Numbered from the stretch's first letter, positions 1 through 5,382 are shown. The stretch: DNA of 9,444 nucleotides from JBOHHR01 sp050740975 (GCA_050740975.1 JBOIEE010000135.1:1-9444), one strand, 5' to 3'. Program-made: numbers and translations. The notes: generated by a model from the sequence alone, not told the origin.

Positions 1-201
1 GAGGTGATCCGGGAAGCGCTGCGTTTCATGGAGCGCAATGAAGAACTCATTTACCAGATGAACCTGGACCGGTTGCGGACAAAGCTCGCCGAAGGCGAGC
101 GGGATATGGAGGAGGGGCGCTTTAAGGAGCTCAGCAGCGAACAAATCGGGCCTTTGCCCTTTGGCTCCTGGCGCTGTGGGAGGAGCAGCGGGAGCGCGTA
201 G
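1..201 (+). CDS. ParD-like type II antitoxin, 5' end outside the window
   Basis: The frame is open from base 1 (E-V-I-R-E-A-L-R-F-M-E...) to TAG at 199-201, so the N-terminal ribbon-helix-helix strand lies off the window. The visible part, a helix of the S-E-V-I-R-E-A-L-R type followed by a long charged helix ending E-E-G-R-F-K-E-L, matches the second half of ParD/CC2985-family antitoxins. These bind DNA as dimers through the N-terminus and neutralise a ParE/RelE toxin through the C-terminal helix. After the ELSSEQ residues the reading turns into a Gly/Ser/Arg/Cys-rich tail unlike the family, which suggests a frameshift or recombination near base 145. No ParE-like ORF follows on either strand, so the antitoxin looks orphaned or decayed. 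The family call is from pattern only. A CopG-like regulator is the alternative. Confidence 0.6.
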   Translation, partial: EVIREALRFMERNEELIYQMNLDRLRTKLAEGERDMEEGRFKELSSEQIGPLPFGSWRCGRSSGSA

Positions 202-266
202 AATGGGCAAGTTCGAACCGATCGCACGTATCGAAGACAACTCACTCGGCGTACCAGGGTAATCGT

Positions 267-286
267 GGTCTGTCCCGGTCTGTCCC
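267..286. repeat. Tandem 10-base repeat GGTCTGTCCC x2
   Basis: GGTCTGTCCC occurs twice back to back (267-276 and 277-286), preceded by CGT and followed by CTAATTC. GTGGTCTGTCCCC-type words recur in many proteobacterial genomes near REP-associated and TA loci. That recollection is from memory and needs a search. The tandem copy itself is directly visible. Confidence 0.6.
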
Positions 287-554
287 CTAATTCTCTGGGC
301 GTGGGCATATAGACTCACCTGGCAGGGCTCCGCGCCCTTGAACGTCTGAACATCCTAGAGCTTCCATTTCTTGGCATCGCCTTTCTCCTCCTGTGGTTCA
401 CGGCCGCTAACTTTCCGTTCACGTCAGGCATCATAGCACACGCCTCGGCACCGACTGGTGATGAAGCCGGAGTATTTTTTTCATCGGAGAGACAGGAACG
501 CCTCTCTTGAATCGCGGAATCGCAAACACGAACAGAACAGGGAACCAACGATGA

Positions 555-586
555 GGCCTAACGAGATCTAGGCCGAATCATTCGGC
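555..586. repeat. Two overlapping inverted repeats
   Basis: GGCCTA (555-560) pairs with TAGGCC (569-574) across an 8-base loop. Overlapping it, GCCGAAT (572-578) pairs with ATTCGGC (580-586) around a single central C. A third ATTCGGC lies at 603-609. The two hairpins share bases and so are mutually exclusive. No gene start is close enough to call an operator. A mobile-element end or a small REP-like unit is possible. Confidence 0.5.
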
Positions 587-654
587 AATCAAGAACGGAA
601 TTATTCGGCTTCATCCGTGTTGCGAGAATGTCTCAATAATCCCGTACCGACACT

Positions 655-1044
655 TTACGCAATCTTCGAGCAACGAATCGCAGCTGCGGCACTTACGGCG
701 CCACCGATTTCCTGCCTCCGGAGCTCCAATTGGGCCCTGCGGAACAAATCCACTGCCCCCGGCCCAAAGGTAGCGATTGCGCCCAACGCCACACCCGCCG
801 CGACGACCCCCGGCCTCCAAGAGAAGCCGGCTATTTCACCGATGTCCATCACCAGCGTAGCACCGCCAATGATAAGCTCGGCGGGTCTAAAAATTCCGCC
901 TTTGGCGGGCTTCTGAGGGAGCTGGACCTCTCTCGCGAAGACTTCAGCCACATGATTCCAGGCAACTTGAAAGTCCTGCTCTGGCGAGGGTGAACTTCCG
1001 GCCAAATTCCAAAAGACACGCAATGGTTGGTCACACTTCTCCAA
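655..1044 (-). CDS. Doubtful small ORF, possible membrane-associated protein
   Basis: This 129-codon frame has only a TTG as its first possible start, because an in-frame TGA lies just upstream, and it has no clear ribosome site. In favour of coding, the overlapping + frame has the Pro/Ala/Thr-rich look of an antisense shadow, and the protein has a plausible organisation. The N-terminal half is polar, followed by a hydrophobic segment (about residues 56-66), a likely membrane helix (about 78-100) and a basic, Glu-rich tail. It lies 43 bases downstream of the four-helix membrane protein gene on the same strand and could be cotranscribed. I do not recognise a family. It may be a real hypothetical gene, a truncated one, or chance. 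Confidence 0.3.
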   Translation of the reverse strand: MEKCDQPLRVFWNLAGSSPSPEQDFQVAWNHVAEVFAREVQLPQKPAKGGIFRPAELIIGGATLVMDIGEIAGFSWRPGVVAAGVALGAIATFGPGAVDLFRRAQLELRRQEIGGAVSAAAAIRCSKIA

Positions 1045-1071
1045 TACATTTCAGGGCTTTCGCGGACCTGC

Positions 1072-1100
1072 CGCCAGGCGTCTCGGCTTATCGCCTGGCG
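1072..1100 (-). repeat. Perfect 9-base inverted repeat at gene end
   Basis: CGCCAGGCG (1072-1080) and CGCCTGGCG (1092-1100) are exact reverse complements separated by 11 bases. The repeat spans the last codons and stop (1088-1090) of the membrane protein gene. No T-run follows on the - strand, so it is not a classical intrinsic terminator. It could be a 3' mRNA-stabilising stem or a weak attenuator before the small downstream ORF. Confidence 0.5.
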
Positions 1101-1573
1101 TGTGCCGCCATCGGCGATGCTTTGATCATCCCGACCAGCGCCACCAAAACGCCTGCCACGTAAACGATCGCACCAAGGTAAATAATCCCGAGGTGGCTCA
1201 TCCAGTTGTATTCGAATAAGCCCATGTAATGCATCGGCAACGCTATGATCAATCCCACAACCGGTGCGACTACTGCGGTTATCAGTGCCCACCATGAGCC
1301 GTTGCGAACACCGTACCAGGCCAAAGCCGCGGTGGCGATCGCGGTGGATACGACGAACCCCGCCAAAACCACGTGGACGTGCATGCTATAGTACATGATC
1401 GCCGGGTTAAGCTTGTTCAGTAGCTCCGTCGTAACGCCGTTAAACGTCTCGACACCTAGCGCGATCCCGCCATCAATGACACGGAATAATGTTGCGACCG
1501 CGAAAATGAGAAATACCAGATTGCCCAACACCATTATGGCGGCCCCATTGCGCAAGTTTTGTTCTGCAGTCAT
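1088..1573 (-). CDS. Four-helix integral membrane protein, unknown function
   Basis: The start is ATG at 1573, because GGAGG lies 5 bases upstream. An in-frame ATG 9 bases earlier and the longer ATG at 1636 lack suitable spacing. The protein has 161 residues and four strongly hydrophobic segments (about 12-33, 61-88, 95-115 and 127-149). Basic residues in the loop near R90 and at the C-terminus (H-A-R-R) predict both termini inside. On that topology H65 and H67 (in M-H-V-H), H115 (in P-M-H-Y-M) and H127 (in M-S-H-L-G) all sit at the periplasmic side, arranged like a possible heme or metal site. I do not recognise a named family. The general look recalls small membrane proteins related to respiratory complexes, but this is only resemblance. 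A small ORF of doubtful reality follows on the same strand. Confidence 0.8.
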   Translation of the reverse strand: MTAEQNLRNGAAIMVLGNLVFLIFAVATLFRVIDGGIALGVETFNGVTTELLNKLNPAIMYYSMHVHVVLAGFVVSTAIATAALAWYGVRNGSWWALITAVVAPVVGLIIALPMHYMGLFEYNWMSHLGIIYLGAIVYVAGVLVALVGMIKASPMAAHARR

Positions 1574-1956
1574 TGCTGCCTCCATTCCTCTTGCCCCCGA
1601 TAGTTTATCGGTTAGTTCCCGAATAGGCCACATCAATAATTAAGACCGCGAGATCGGGCAAGCAGGCTAAGACCGACAGCCGGGCGCGCCTTGCGGGTCG
1701 CGGTACCTGGTCTTAAGCTTTCGCGGGCTCGGACTCGAATTCGAGGAATAAGGAACGCCCTTTTTCTTCGGCAGGGAAGATACGACTGGACCTGTTAGCT
1801 GTCAATCACGCGCTATCTTGGTCCGGAATCGGGGAATTATTGAGCTATTCATCGGCCCGAAGTGCCAGGTTTCTGGGCGTTTTGGTGTCTTGTACGGGTG
1901 CGGGCCAAGGGGGATTGTCGGCTCAGGGGCTGAACCGGATGGGAGGGGATAGACAA
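1574..1956. other. Gene-free stretch between membrane protein and transposase remnant
   Basis: No coding frame with a believable start or protein is visible. TTAAGACC (1640-1647) and GGTCTTAA (1709-1716) form an 8-base inverted repeat 61 bases apart, and CTCGAATTCGAG (1734-1745) is a perfect 12-base palindrome. The part next to the transposase remnant is probably the non-coding flank of a decayed insertion element. A promoter for the membrane protein gene should lie near 1600-1680 on the - strand, but no clean -35/-10 pair was found. Confidence 0.5.
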
Positions 1957-2099
1957 TCAGGCCGTGTGGAAGAGAGCGAATGACCGTGCCGGGGATCGGG
2001 GCGGTGCCCGGGCGGACAAGCCGAGATGAGCGAGGATCTTGGCGATCACCGCGGGGGCTTCGATGCCTGTCCTGAGCCTGTCGAAGGGCCTGTCCTGAG
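1957..2099 (-). pseudogene. C-terminal remnant of a transposase (possibly IS91-type)
   Basis: On the - strand, codons from about 2067 to the TGA at 1957-1959 read G-I-E-A-P-A-V-I-A-K-I-L-A-H-L-G-L, followed by an A-P-P-R-x-P-A-R segment and a short end. This closely resembles the C-terminal tail of proteobacterial IS91-type transposases, where an I-E-D-P-x-V-I-x-x-I-L-x-H-L-G segment precedes a Pro/Arg-rich end. Upstream in the same frame the sequence becomes P-F-D-R-L-R-T, encoded by the dispersed repeat at 2065-2099, and then loses all similarity. The rest of the transposase is therefore gone. No inverted termini or target duplication could be defined. The family assignment is from memory of the motif. 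Confidence 0.5.
2058..2099. repeat. Dispersed CCTGAGCCTGTCGAAGG-type repeat with 12-base direct repeat
   Basis: GCCTGTCCTGAG occurs at 2065-2076 and again at 2088-2099, flanking CCTGTCGAAGG. CTTCGA (2058-2063) and TCGAAG (2081-2086) form an inverted pair. The unit TCCTGAGCCTGTCGAAGG is a widespread short repeat in bacterial genomes, often seen inside or beside genes, where it encodes P-F-D-R-L-R-T-like peptides. Here it marks the broken end of the transposase remnant. Confidence 0.7.
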
Positions 2100-2110
2100 A
2101 CAATCTATGT

Positions 2111-2452
2111 TCATGGTGGTCGTGGCGGCGCTGGCCCTGGGCTGGGCGCGAAGCGTGGGACCACTAGTTGGACGAGCGCATCGAACTTGCCTAAAGCATC
2201 ATAAGCTGCGTACTTGTACATATCGGCCAGCGATGGAAAATTGAAGCAGAGATTGATCAAGTTGTTGAGCGTAGCTCTGGTTTCGAGTGCCATCAGCCCG
2301 AGGGCCACGCCACCCAGCACACCCGCTCGCTCGATCAGGGCCACTTTCTTGCCCCAATAAGCGACACGCACAGCGCCCTTTTCGCCCGCCGGCCCTGAAC
2401 CGATGACAATTAGATCGTAATGATTTGAAAGCATTGGGTGTAGGTCTGACAC
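2111..2452 (-). pseudogene. sthA: Soluble pyridine nucleotide transhydrogenase remnant with internal deletion
   Basis: Residues 1-48 carry the FAD-binding start of the SthA/dihydrolipoamide dehydrogenase family, with G-x-G-x-x-G at 18-23 and the later A-L-I-E-R. Residues from about 52 to 90 (L-M-A-L-E-T-R-A-T-L-N-N, then C-F-N-F-P-S-L-A-D-M-Y-K and Y-A-A-Y-D-A-L-G-K-F) match the extreme C-terminus of the same family. The intact enzyme is about 460-480 residues, so some 350-370 codons are missing between G48 and V49, including the redox-site cysteines, the NAD-binding domain and most of the dimer interface. The frame stays open through the junction and runs 23 residues past the natural end into unrelated Pro-rich sequence. 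The start is GTG 2452 or ATG 2434, neither with a good ribosome site. The product cannot be a working flavoenzyme. Confidence 0.85.
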
Positions 2453-2537
2453 TGATACGTTAATTACTGGGCGGGTGACTAGTCAAGCACGCGAGTTCGC
2501 GGTCTAGAATCGAGGTATCCGCATGGGGTTTCACGGG

Positions 2538-2566
2538 TTTAGAAAGAGTCTAAAAAGGAGTATAGT
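2538..2566 (+). promoter_or_regulatory. Candidate promoter/operator of the peroxidase operon
   Basis: TTTAGA-AAGAG-TCTAAA (2538-2554) is a perfect 6-base inverted repeat just upstream of a -10-like TATAGT (2561-2566). The -35 box would overlap the left arm (TTTAGA-like, a weak match), so a protein bound at the repeat could control access. The start codon lies about 50 bases downstream. No FNR-type site (TTGAT-N4-ATCAA) was seen. Another palindrome, TGACTAGTCA, lies at 2477-2486. Confidence 0.4.
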
Positions 2567-2618
2567 TCCGGTCACAAACTTCGATCCGTTTCGAGAATAA
2601 AAACTGGAGGTCTGAGTG

Positions 2619-3728
2619 ATGAAACGGTATCTGATGAAACGGTATCTTTTGTCGTGTGTTGTTCTGTTTTTCTTGGGCAGCTTTAGCGCATTCGCCGCGC
2701 CGCTCGGTCTGCCCAAGGTTCCGATCCCGTCTGATAACCCACAAACCGAAGCCAAAATCAAGCTGGGAGACAAGCTCTTTCACGAGAAGCGCTTTAGCAG
2801 CACGGGCGAGGTAGCCTGTGGTAATTGCCATGTAAAGGAAAAGACATTCACCGATGGACTCAAGGTTTCCGAGGGAATAAAAAAGCTTACCGGTACGCGC
2901 AACGCGCCCACTGTAGTCAACGCAGCGTATTTCACCAGCCTGTTTTGGGATGGGCGTGAGCCGAGCTTGGAACGCCAGGCTACCCAACCCTTCCTCAACC
3001 CGGTGGAAATGAACCTGCCAAACCATGATCCTATCCTCAAAATCGTGCGCCGCGATCCCGAGTATGCCCGGGCCTTTAAGGAAGTCTTTGGCAAAGTGGG
3101 GGAGGCCATCACGATTAAGGAGCTTACGCAGGCGATTGCGGCCTTTGAGCGCACGCTGGTCTCCGGGGAATCGCCTTTCGACCGCTGGTATTTCGGCGGA
3201 GAGAAAGCTGCCATAAGCCCGGAAGCGAAACGCGGTTTTGAGGTTTTTCTCACCCAAGGGCGCTGCGTGTCTTGCCACACCGTGGAGCAGGACCATGCTT
3301 TGTTTACCGATAGCAAGTTCCACAACATCGGGGTGGGATTCACCAAGATCGGAAAAGATGTGGACAAGATGGCCGTCACCTATCTGCAGGCGGCACACAA
3401 AGGCGAGAGCGTAGATATCAAAGTATTGACAAACCAAAACGTCTCGGAGCTGGGACGGTTCGCGGTCACGCGCACTATTAGTGACCTGGGCGCGTTTAAG
3501 ACTTCGACCTTGCGCAATATCGCCAAGACGGCGCCGTATATGCACGATGGCAGCCTGGAGACTTTGGAGGACGTGGTAGATTTCTACAACAACGGTGGCA
3601 AAGTCGAGGAGGATGATCCGGAGGTCCCGTTCTTGAGCGGGGGGATCCGTCCTTTGGATCTGAGCGATGAACAGAAGGCGGACTTGGAAGCGTTCCTTAA
3701 GACGCTGACCAGCCCCAATTACCAATAG
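2619..3728 (+). CDS. Periplasmic di-heme cytochrome c peroxidase (CcpA/MauG superfamily)
   Basis: The 369-residue product has a signal peptide (hydrophobic core about residues 10-25, likely cleavage after A-F-A-A) and two heme c sites: C-G-N-C-H (67-71) and C-V-S-C-H (216-220). The W-D-G-R-E-P-S-L block, the P-V-E-M segment and the A-P-Y-M-H-D-G block near residue 305 are typical of bacterial di-heme peroxidases. These reduce H2O2 to water in the periplasm with electrons from small cytochromes. Some relatives (MauG) instead oxidise protein residues. The start is ATG 2619, as GGAGG (2606-2610) is 8 bases upstream. GTG 2616 and ATG 2634 are alternatives. The first 14 bases, ATGAAACGGTATCT, are repeated at 2634-2647, which duplicates the N-terminal M-K-R-Y-L. 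It is the first gene of a three-gene operon. Confidence 0.93.
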   Translation: MKRYLMKRYLLSCVVLFFLGSFSAFAAPLGLPKVPIPSDNPQTEAKIKLGDKLFHEKRFSSTGEVACGNCHVKEKTFTDGLKVSEGIKKLTGTRNAPTVVNAAYFTSLFWDGREPSLERQATQPFLNPVEMNLPNHDPILKIVRRDPEYARAFKEVFGKVGEAITIKELTQAIAAFERTLVSGESPFDRWYFGGEKAAISPEAKRGFEVFLTQGRCVSCHTVEQDHALFTDSKFHNIGVGFTKIGKDVDKMAVTYLQAAHKGESVDIKVLTNQNVSELGRFAVTRTISDLGAFKTSTLRNIAKTAPYMHDGSLETLEDVVDFYNNGGKVEEDDPEVPFLSGGIRPLDLSDEQKADLEAFLKTLTSPNYQ

Positions 3729-3738
3729 AGGGTCTGCC

Positions 3739-4815
3739 ATGAACAAAATGAATCGTCGTGATTTTTTAACCAGTACGGGCGCCTTGGTAGCAGCGTGTTC
3801 GCTGCCCATGAGCCTGATCGAGATCTGTCAAGCGAAGACAACGGATAACTTTACCTTCGCCTTCATCTCCGATTCGCATATCACCCACATCAAGGGAAAC
3901 AAGTTTGTGCGCAACTGGGATAAGGGTTTGATCAAGGCGGTGGCCGAGGCCAACTTGCTCACGCCACGCCCCGATTTCACCATTTACGGGGGCGATCTTG
4001 CTCAGCTTGGCACTAAGGAGGAATTAGACCATGGCATGGAGATCATGGCCGGCGTGCACGGCAAAGTACATTACTGTGTCGGGGAGCACGATTTTTACGT
4101 GGATCTGGGAAAGGCTTGGGAAGAGGTCACAGGCAGCAAACAATATTACAGTTTCGACCACAAGGGGGTGCACTTTGTGGTGCTGAACAGCATCCTTACG
4201 TTTCCGGAATGGATGGCGGATAGCAAGTGGAATAAGGGGATGGACCGCATGAAGCAGATGGCCCGCCTCGATAACCCCAAGGGCTCACCGTTCATGGTTG
4301 GCGACGTGCAGCGGGCATGGCTGGAAAAGGACTTGGCCAAAGTTTCCAAGAACACGCCCCTGGTGGTCATCTCGCACTCGCCGCTGCAAAAAATTTACAA
4401 AGGTTGGAATTTCTGGACCGAAGACGCGGAAGAAGTGCAGGCGATCCTTAAGCCTTTTGACAAAGTAACCGTTCTTTACGGGCACGTGCACCAGGTGCAA
4501 TACAACCAAATCGGGAATATCTCTTTTCATGCTGCAATGGCAACCGCATGGCCCTGGCCCTATCCGTTGAGCTACACGCAACATGCAAGCTATCTACCCG
4601 TGTTGACGGTTAAGATGAACCGCGCCGATCCGTTTCAAGAACGGGATGCCACCGGTTGGCAGTTCATCAACCTGCATAGCGGTGATGTCGATGTGCACTA
4701 CGAGCTGGCCAATAACAGAAACCGAGTGGTGGCATTCAACCGCGAGTCCGGACGCCCCGAAGACACGGCCTTCCAGGTAGCCCAAGATCAGATCGCGGCC
4801 CAAAAACACTACTAA
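3739..4815 (+). CDS. Tat-exported calcineurin-like metallophosphoesterase
   Basis: The 358-residue product starts 10 bases after the peroxidase stop, with GAGGG 6 bases before ATG 3739. N-R-R-D-F-L (5-10) followed by a hydrophobic stretch is a twin-arginine signal, so the enzyme should be exported folded, presumably with metals loaded. The calcineurin-like metal motifs are present in order: D45-S-H47, G-G-D86, G-E-H-D (115-118), H213 in I-S-H-S and G-H-V-H (248-251). The third motif is usually G-N-H-D, and here the Asn is Glu (E116), a variant that seems to occur in some exported subfamilies. The middle (Y-Y-S-F-D-H-K-G-V-H-F-V-V-L-N) is typical of bacterial secreted members. The substrate cannot be read from sequence. 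Phosphodiester or phosphomonoester hydrolysis in the periplasm is the family expectation. Confidence 0.9.
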   Translation: MNKMNRRDFLTSTGALVAACSLPMSLIEICQAKTTDNFTFAFISDSHITHIKGNKFVRNWDKGLIKAVAEANLLTPRPDFTIYGGDLAQLGTKEELDHGMEIMAGVHGKVHYCVGEHDFYVDLGKAWEEVTGSKQYYSFDHKGVHFVVLNSILTFPEWMADSKWNKGMDRMKQMARLDNPKGSPFMVGDVQRAWLEKDLAKVSKNTPLVVISHSPLQKIYKGWNFWTEDAEEVQAILKPFDKVTVLYGHVHQVQYNQIGNISFHAAMATAWPWPYPLSYTQHASYLPVLTVKMNRADPFQERDATGWQFINLHSGDVDVHYELANNRNRVVAFNRESGRPEDTAFQVAQDQIAAQKHY

Positions 4816-4833
4816 AAACTTTAGGAAACCGCT

Positions 4834-5238
4834 ATGAACAACCAACCAAGCACTCGAGTTGCCCTGTTGCTCGCGGTTCTGCTGGCCTCGGGACTCACCC
4901 GGGCGGACGAATTCGACACCCAGGATACCTATCGCTGGTATCAAGAATACCTGGAGGTGGTGAAGGAAGGAGAAAAACTGTTCCACAGTGCGCGGGGTGA
5001 TAACACCGTATCCTGCGATCAGTGCCACCCCAATGCTTCAAACACCCATCCCGAGACCTATCCCAAGTTCCAAAAACAATTGGGTAAGGTCGCCACGCTG
5101 CATGAGCAGATTAATTGGTGTATCCGCAACACAGCAGAAGGACAAGATCTGGCGGCGGATGACCCTGACATGATCGCTTTACAAGCCTATATCGCCTTTG
5201 AGCGACGTGGAGTAAAGCTTGATCCGGGGAAACACTGA
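4834..5238 (+). CDS. Small monoheme cytochrome c, SoxA/TsdA-like
   Basis: The 134-residue product has a signal peptide (hydrophobic about 9-20, likely cleavage after T-R-A at 24) and one heme site C-D-Q-C-H (61-65). A C-terminal block runs L-H-E-Q-I-N-W-C-I-R-N, then E-G-Q-D-L, then D-M-I-A-L-Q-A-Y-I. That block resembles the SoxA and TsdA cytochrome domains, where a Cys in the R/I-N-x-C position can be the distal heme ligand. C96 is therefore a candidate ligand, with M113 as the ordinary alternative. AGGA at 4823-4826 precedes ATG 4834, and the gap from the previous stop is 18 bases, consistent with one transcript. Its likely job is to carry electrons to or from the di-heme peroxidase in the periplasm. 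No sox or tsd genes are in view. Confidence 0.88.
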   Translation: MNNQPSTRVALLLAVLLASGLTRADEFDTQDTYRWYQEYLEVVKEGEKLFHSARGDNTVSCDQCHPNASNTHPETYPKFQKQLGKVATLHEQINWCIRNTAEGQDLAADDPDMIALQAYIAFERRGVKLDPGKH

Positions 5239-5239
5239 A

Positions 5240-5277
5240 GGGAAGGGCTGCCTTCCCCGCGTGCTATTTCGAATAGC
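5240..5277 (+). repeat. Two hairpins just after the cytochrome c gene
   Basis: GGGAAGG (5240-5246) pairs with CCTTCCC (5251-5257) over a GCTG loop, starting 2 bases after the TGA. GCTATT (5263-5268) pairs with AATAGC (5272-5277) over TCG. Neither is followed by a T-run. They may protect the operon mRNA 3' end or assist the terminator downstream. Confidence 0.5.
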
Positions 5278-5301
5278 GATAGGTTGACCTGGCGACAAAG
5301 C

Positions 5302-5327
5302 GGGCCACCACGGAGGATGGCCCTTTT
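5302..5327 (+). terminator. Rho-independent terminator of the peroxidase operon
   Basis: GGGCCA (5302-5307) and TGGCCC (5318-5323) form a GC-rich stem with a 10-base loop, followed at once by TTTT (5324-5327). It lies 64 bases past the last stop codon of the operon. AAAG just before the stem could pair with the T-run and give some termination on the opposite strand, for the convergent HU-like gene. Confidence 0.6.
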
Positions 5328-5350
5328 AATCCGCTGTGGGGCCGCTATGG

Positions 5351-5382
5351 AAAAAACTTCCCTGGGCGATACCGGCGCTGGG
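5351..5382 (-). terminator. Weak candidate terminator for the HU-like gene
   Basis: Read on the - strand, an imperfect stem (GGG/CCC and CGC/GCG pairs with a small internal loop, within 5360-5382) is followed by a run of six T (the A-run at 5351-5356 on +). It lies about 30 bases past the HU-like stop. The stem is poor, so this is tentative. Confidence 0.3.

Larger units (their letters stand above)
202..654. other. Intergenic stretch with short repeats, no convincing gene
   Basis: No gene is supported here. A 19-codon frame (ATG 203 to TAA 260-262) follows the antitoxin but resembles no toxin. A + strand frame from 313 to TGA 508-510 encodes a hydrophobic stretch (around F-L-G-I-A-F-L-L-L-W-F) but has no ATG, GTG or TTG start, so it is at best a fragment. 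The stretch also holds a tandem 10-base repeat (267-286) and two overlapping inverted repeats (555-586), listed separately. It looks like decayed accessory DNA. Confidence 0.5.

Noticed and set aside
315..548. 77-codon - strand frame
   Set aside because: Arg/Ser-rich composition, no ribosome site and no recognisable family. It is likely chance.
556..562. GCCTAAC resembling an integron attC inverse core site
   Set aside because: No matching GTTAGGC-type core site lies at attC distance downstream, and no integrase or cassette structure is present.
849..1295. 148-codon - strand frame overlapping the membrane protein gene
   Set aside because: It overlaps the end of the better supported four-helix protein gene in a different frame and has a shadow-like composition.
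1734..1745. Possible tRNA T-arm around CTCGAATTCGAG
   Set aside because: The flanking bases do not form the T-stem, anticodon stem or acceptor stem. It is only a short palindrome.
2550..3809. Long 419-codon open frame on the - strand
   Set aside because: It lies antisense to the well-supported di-heme peroxidase gene, whose heme motifs, signal peptide and ribosome site fix the + strand as coding.
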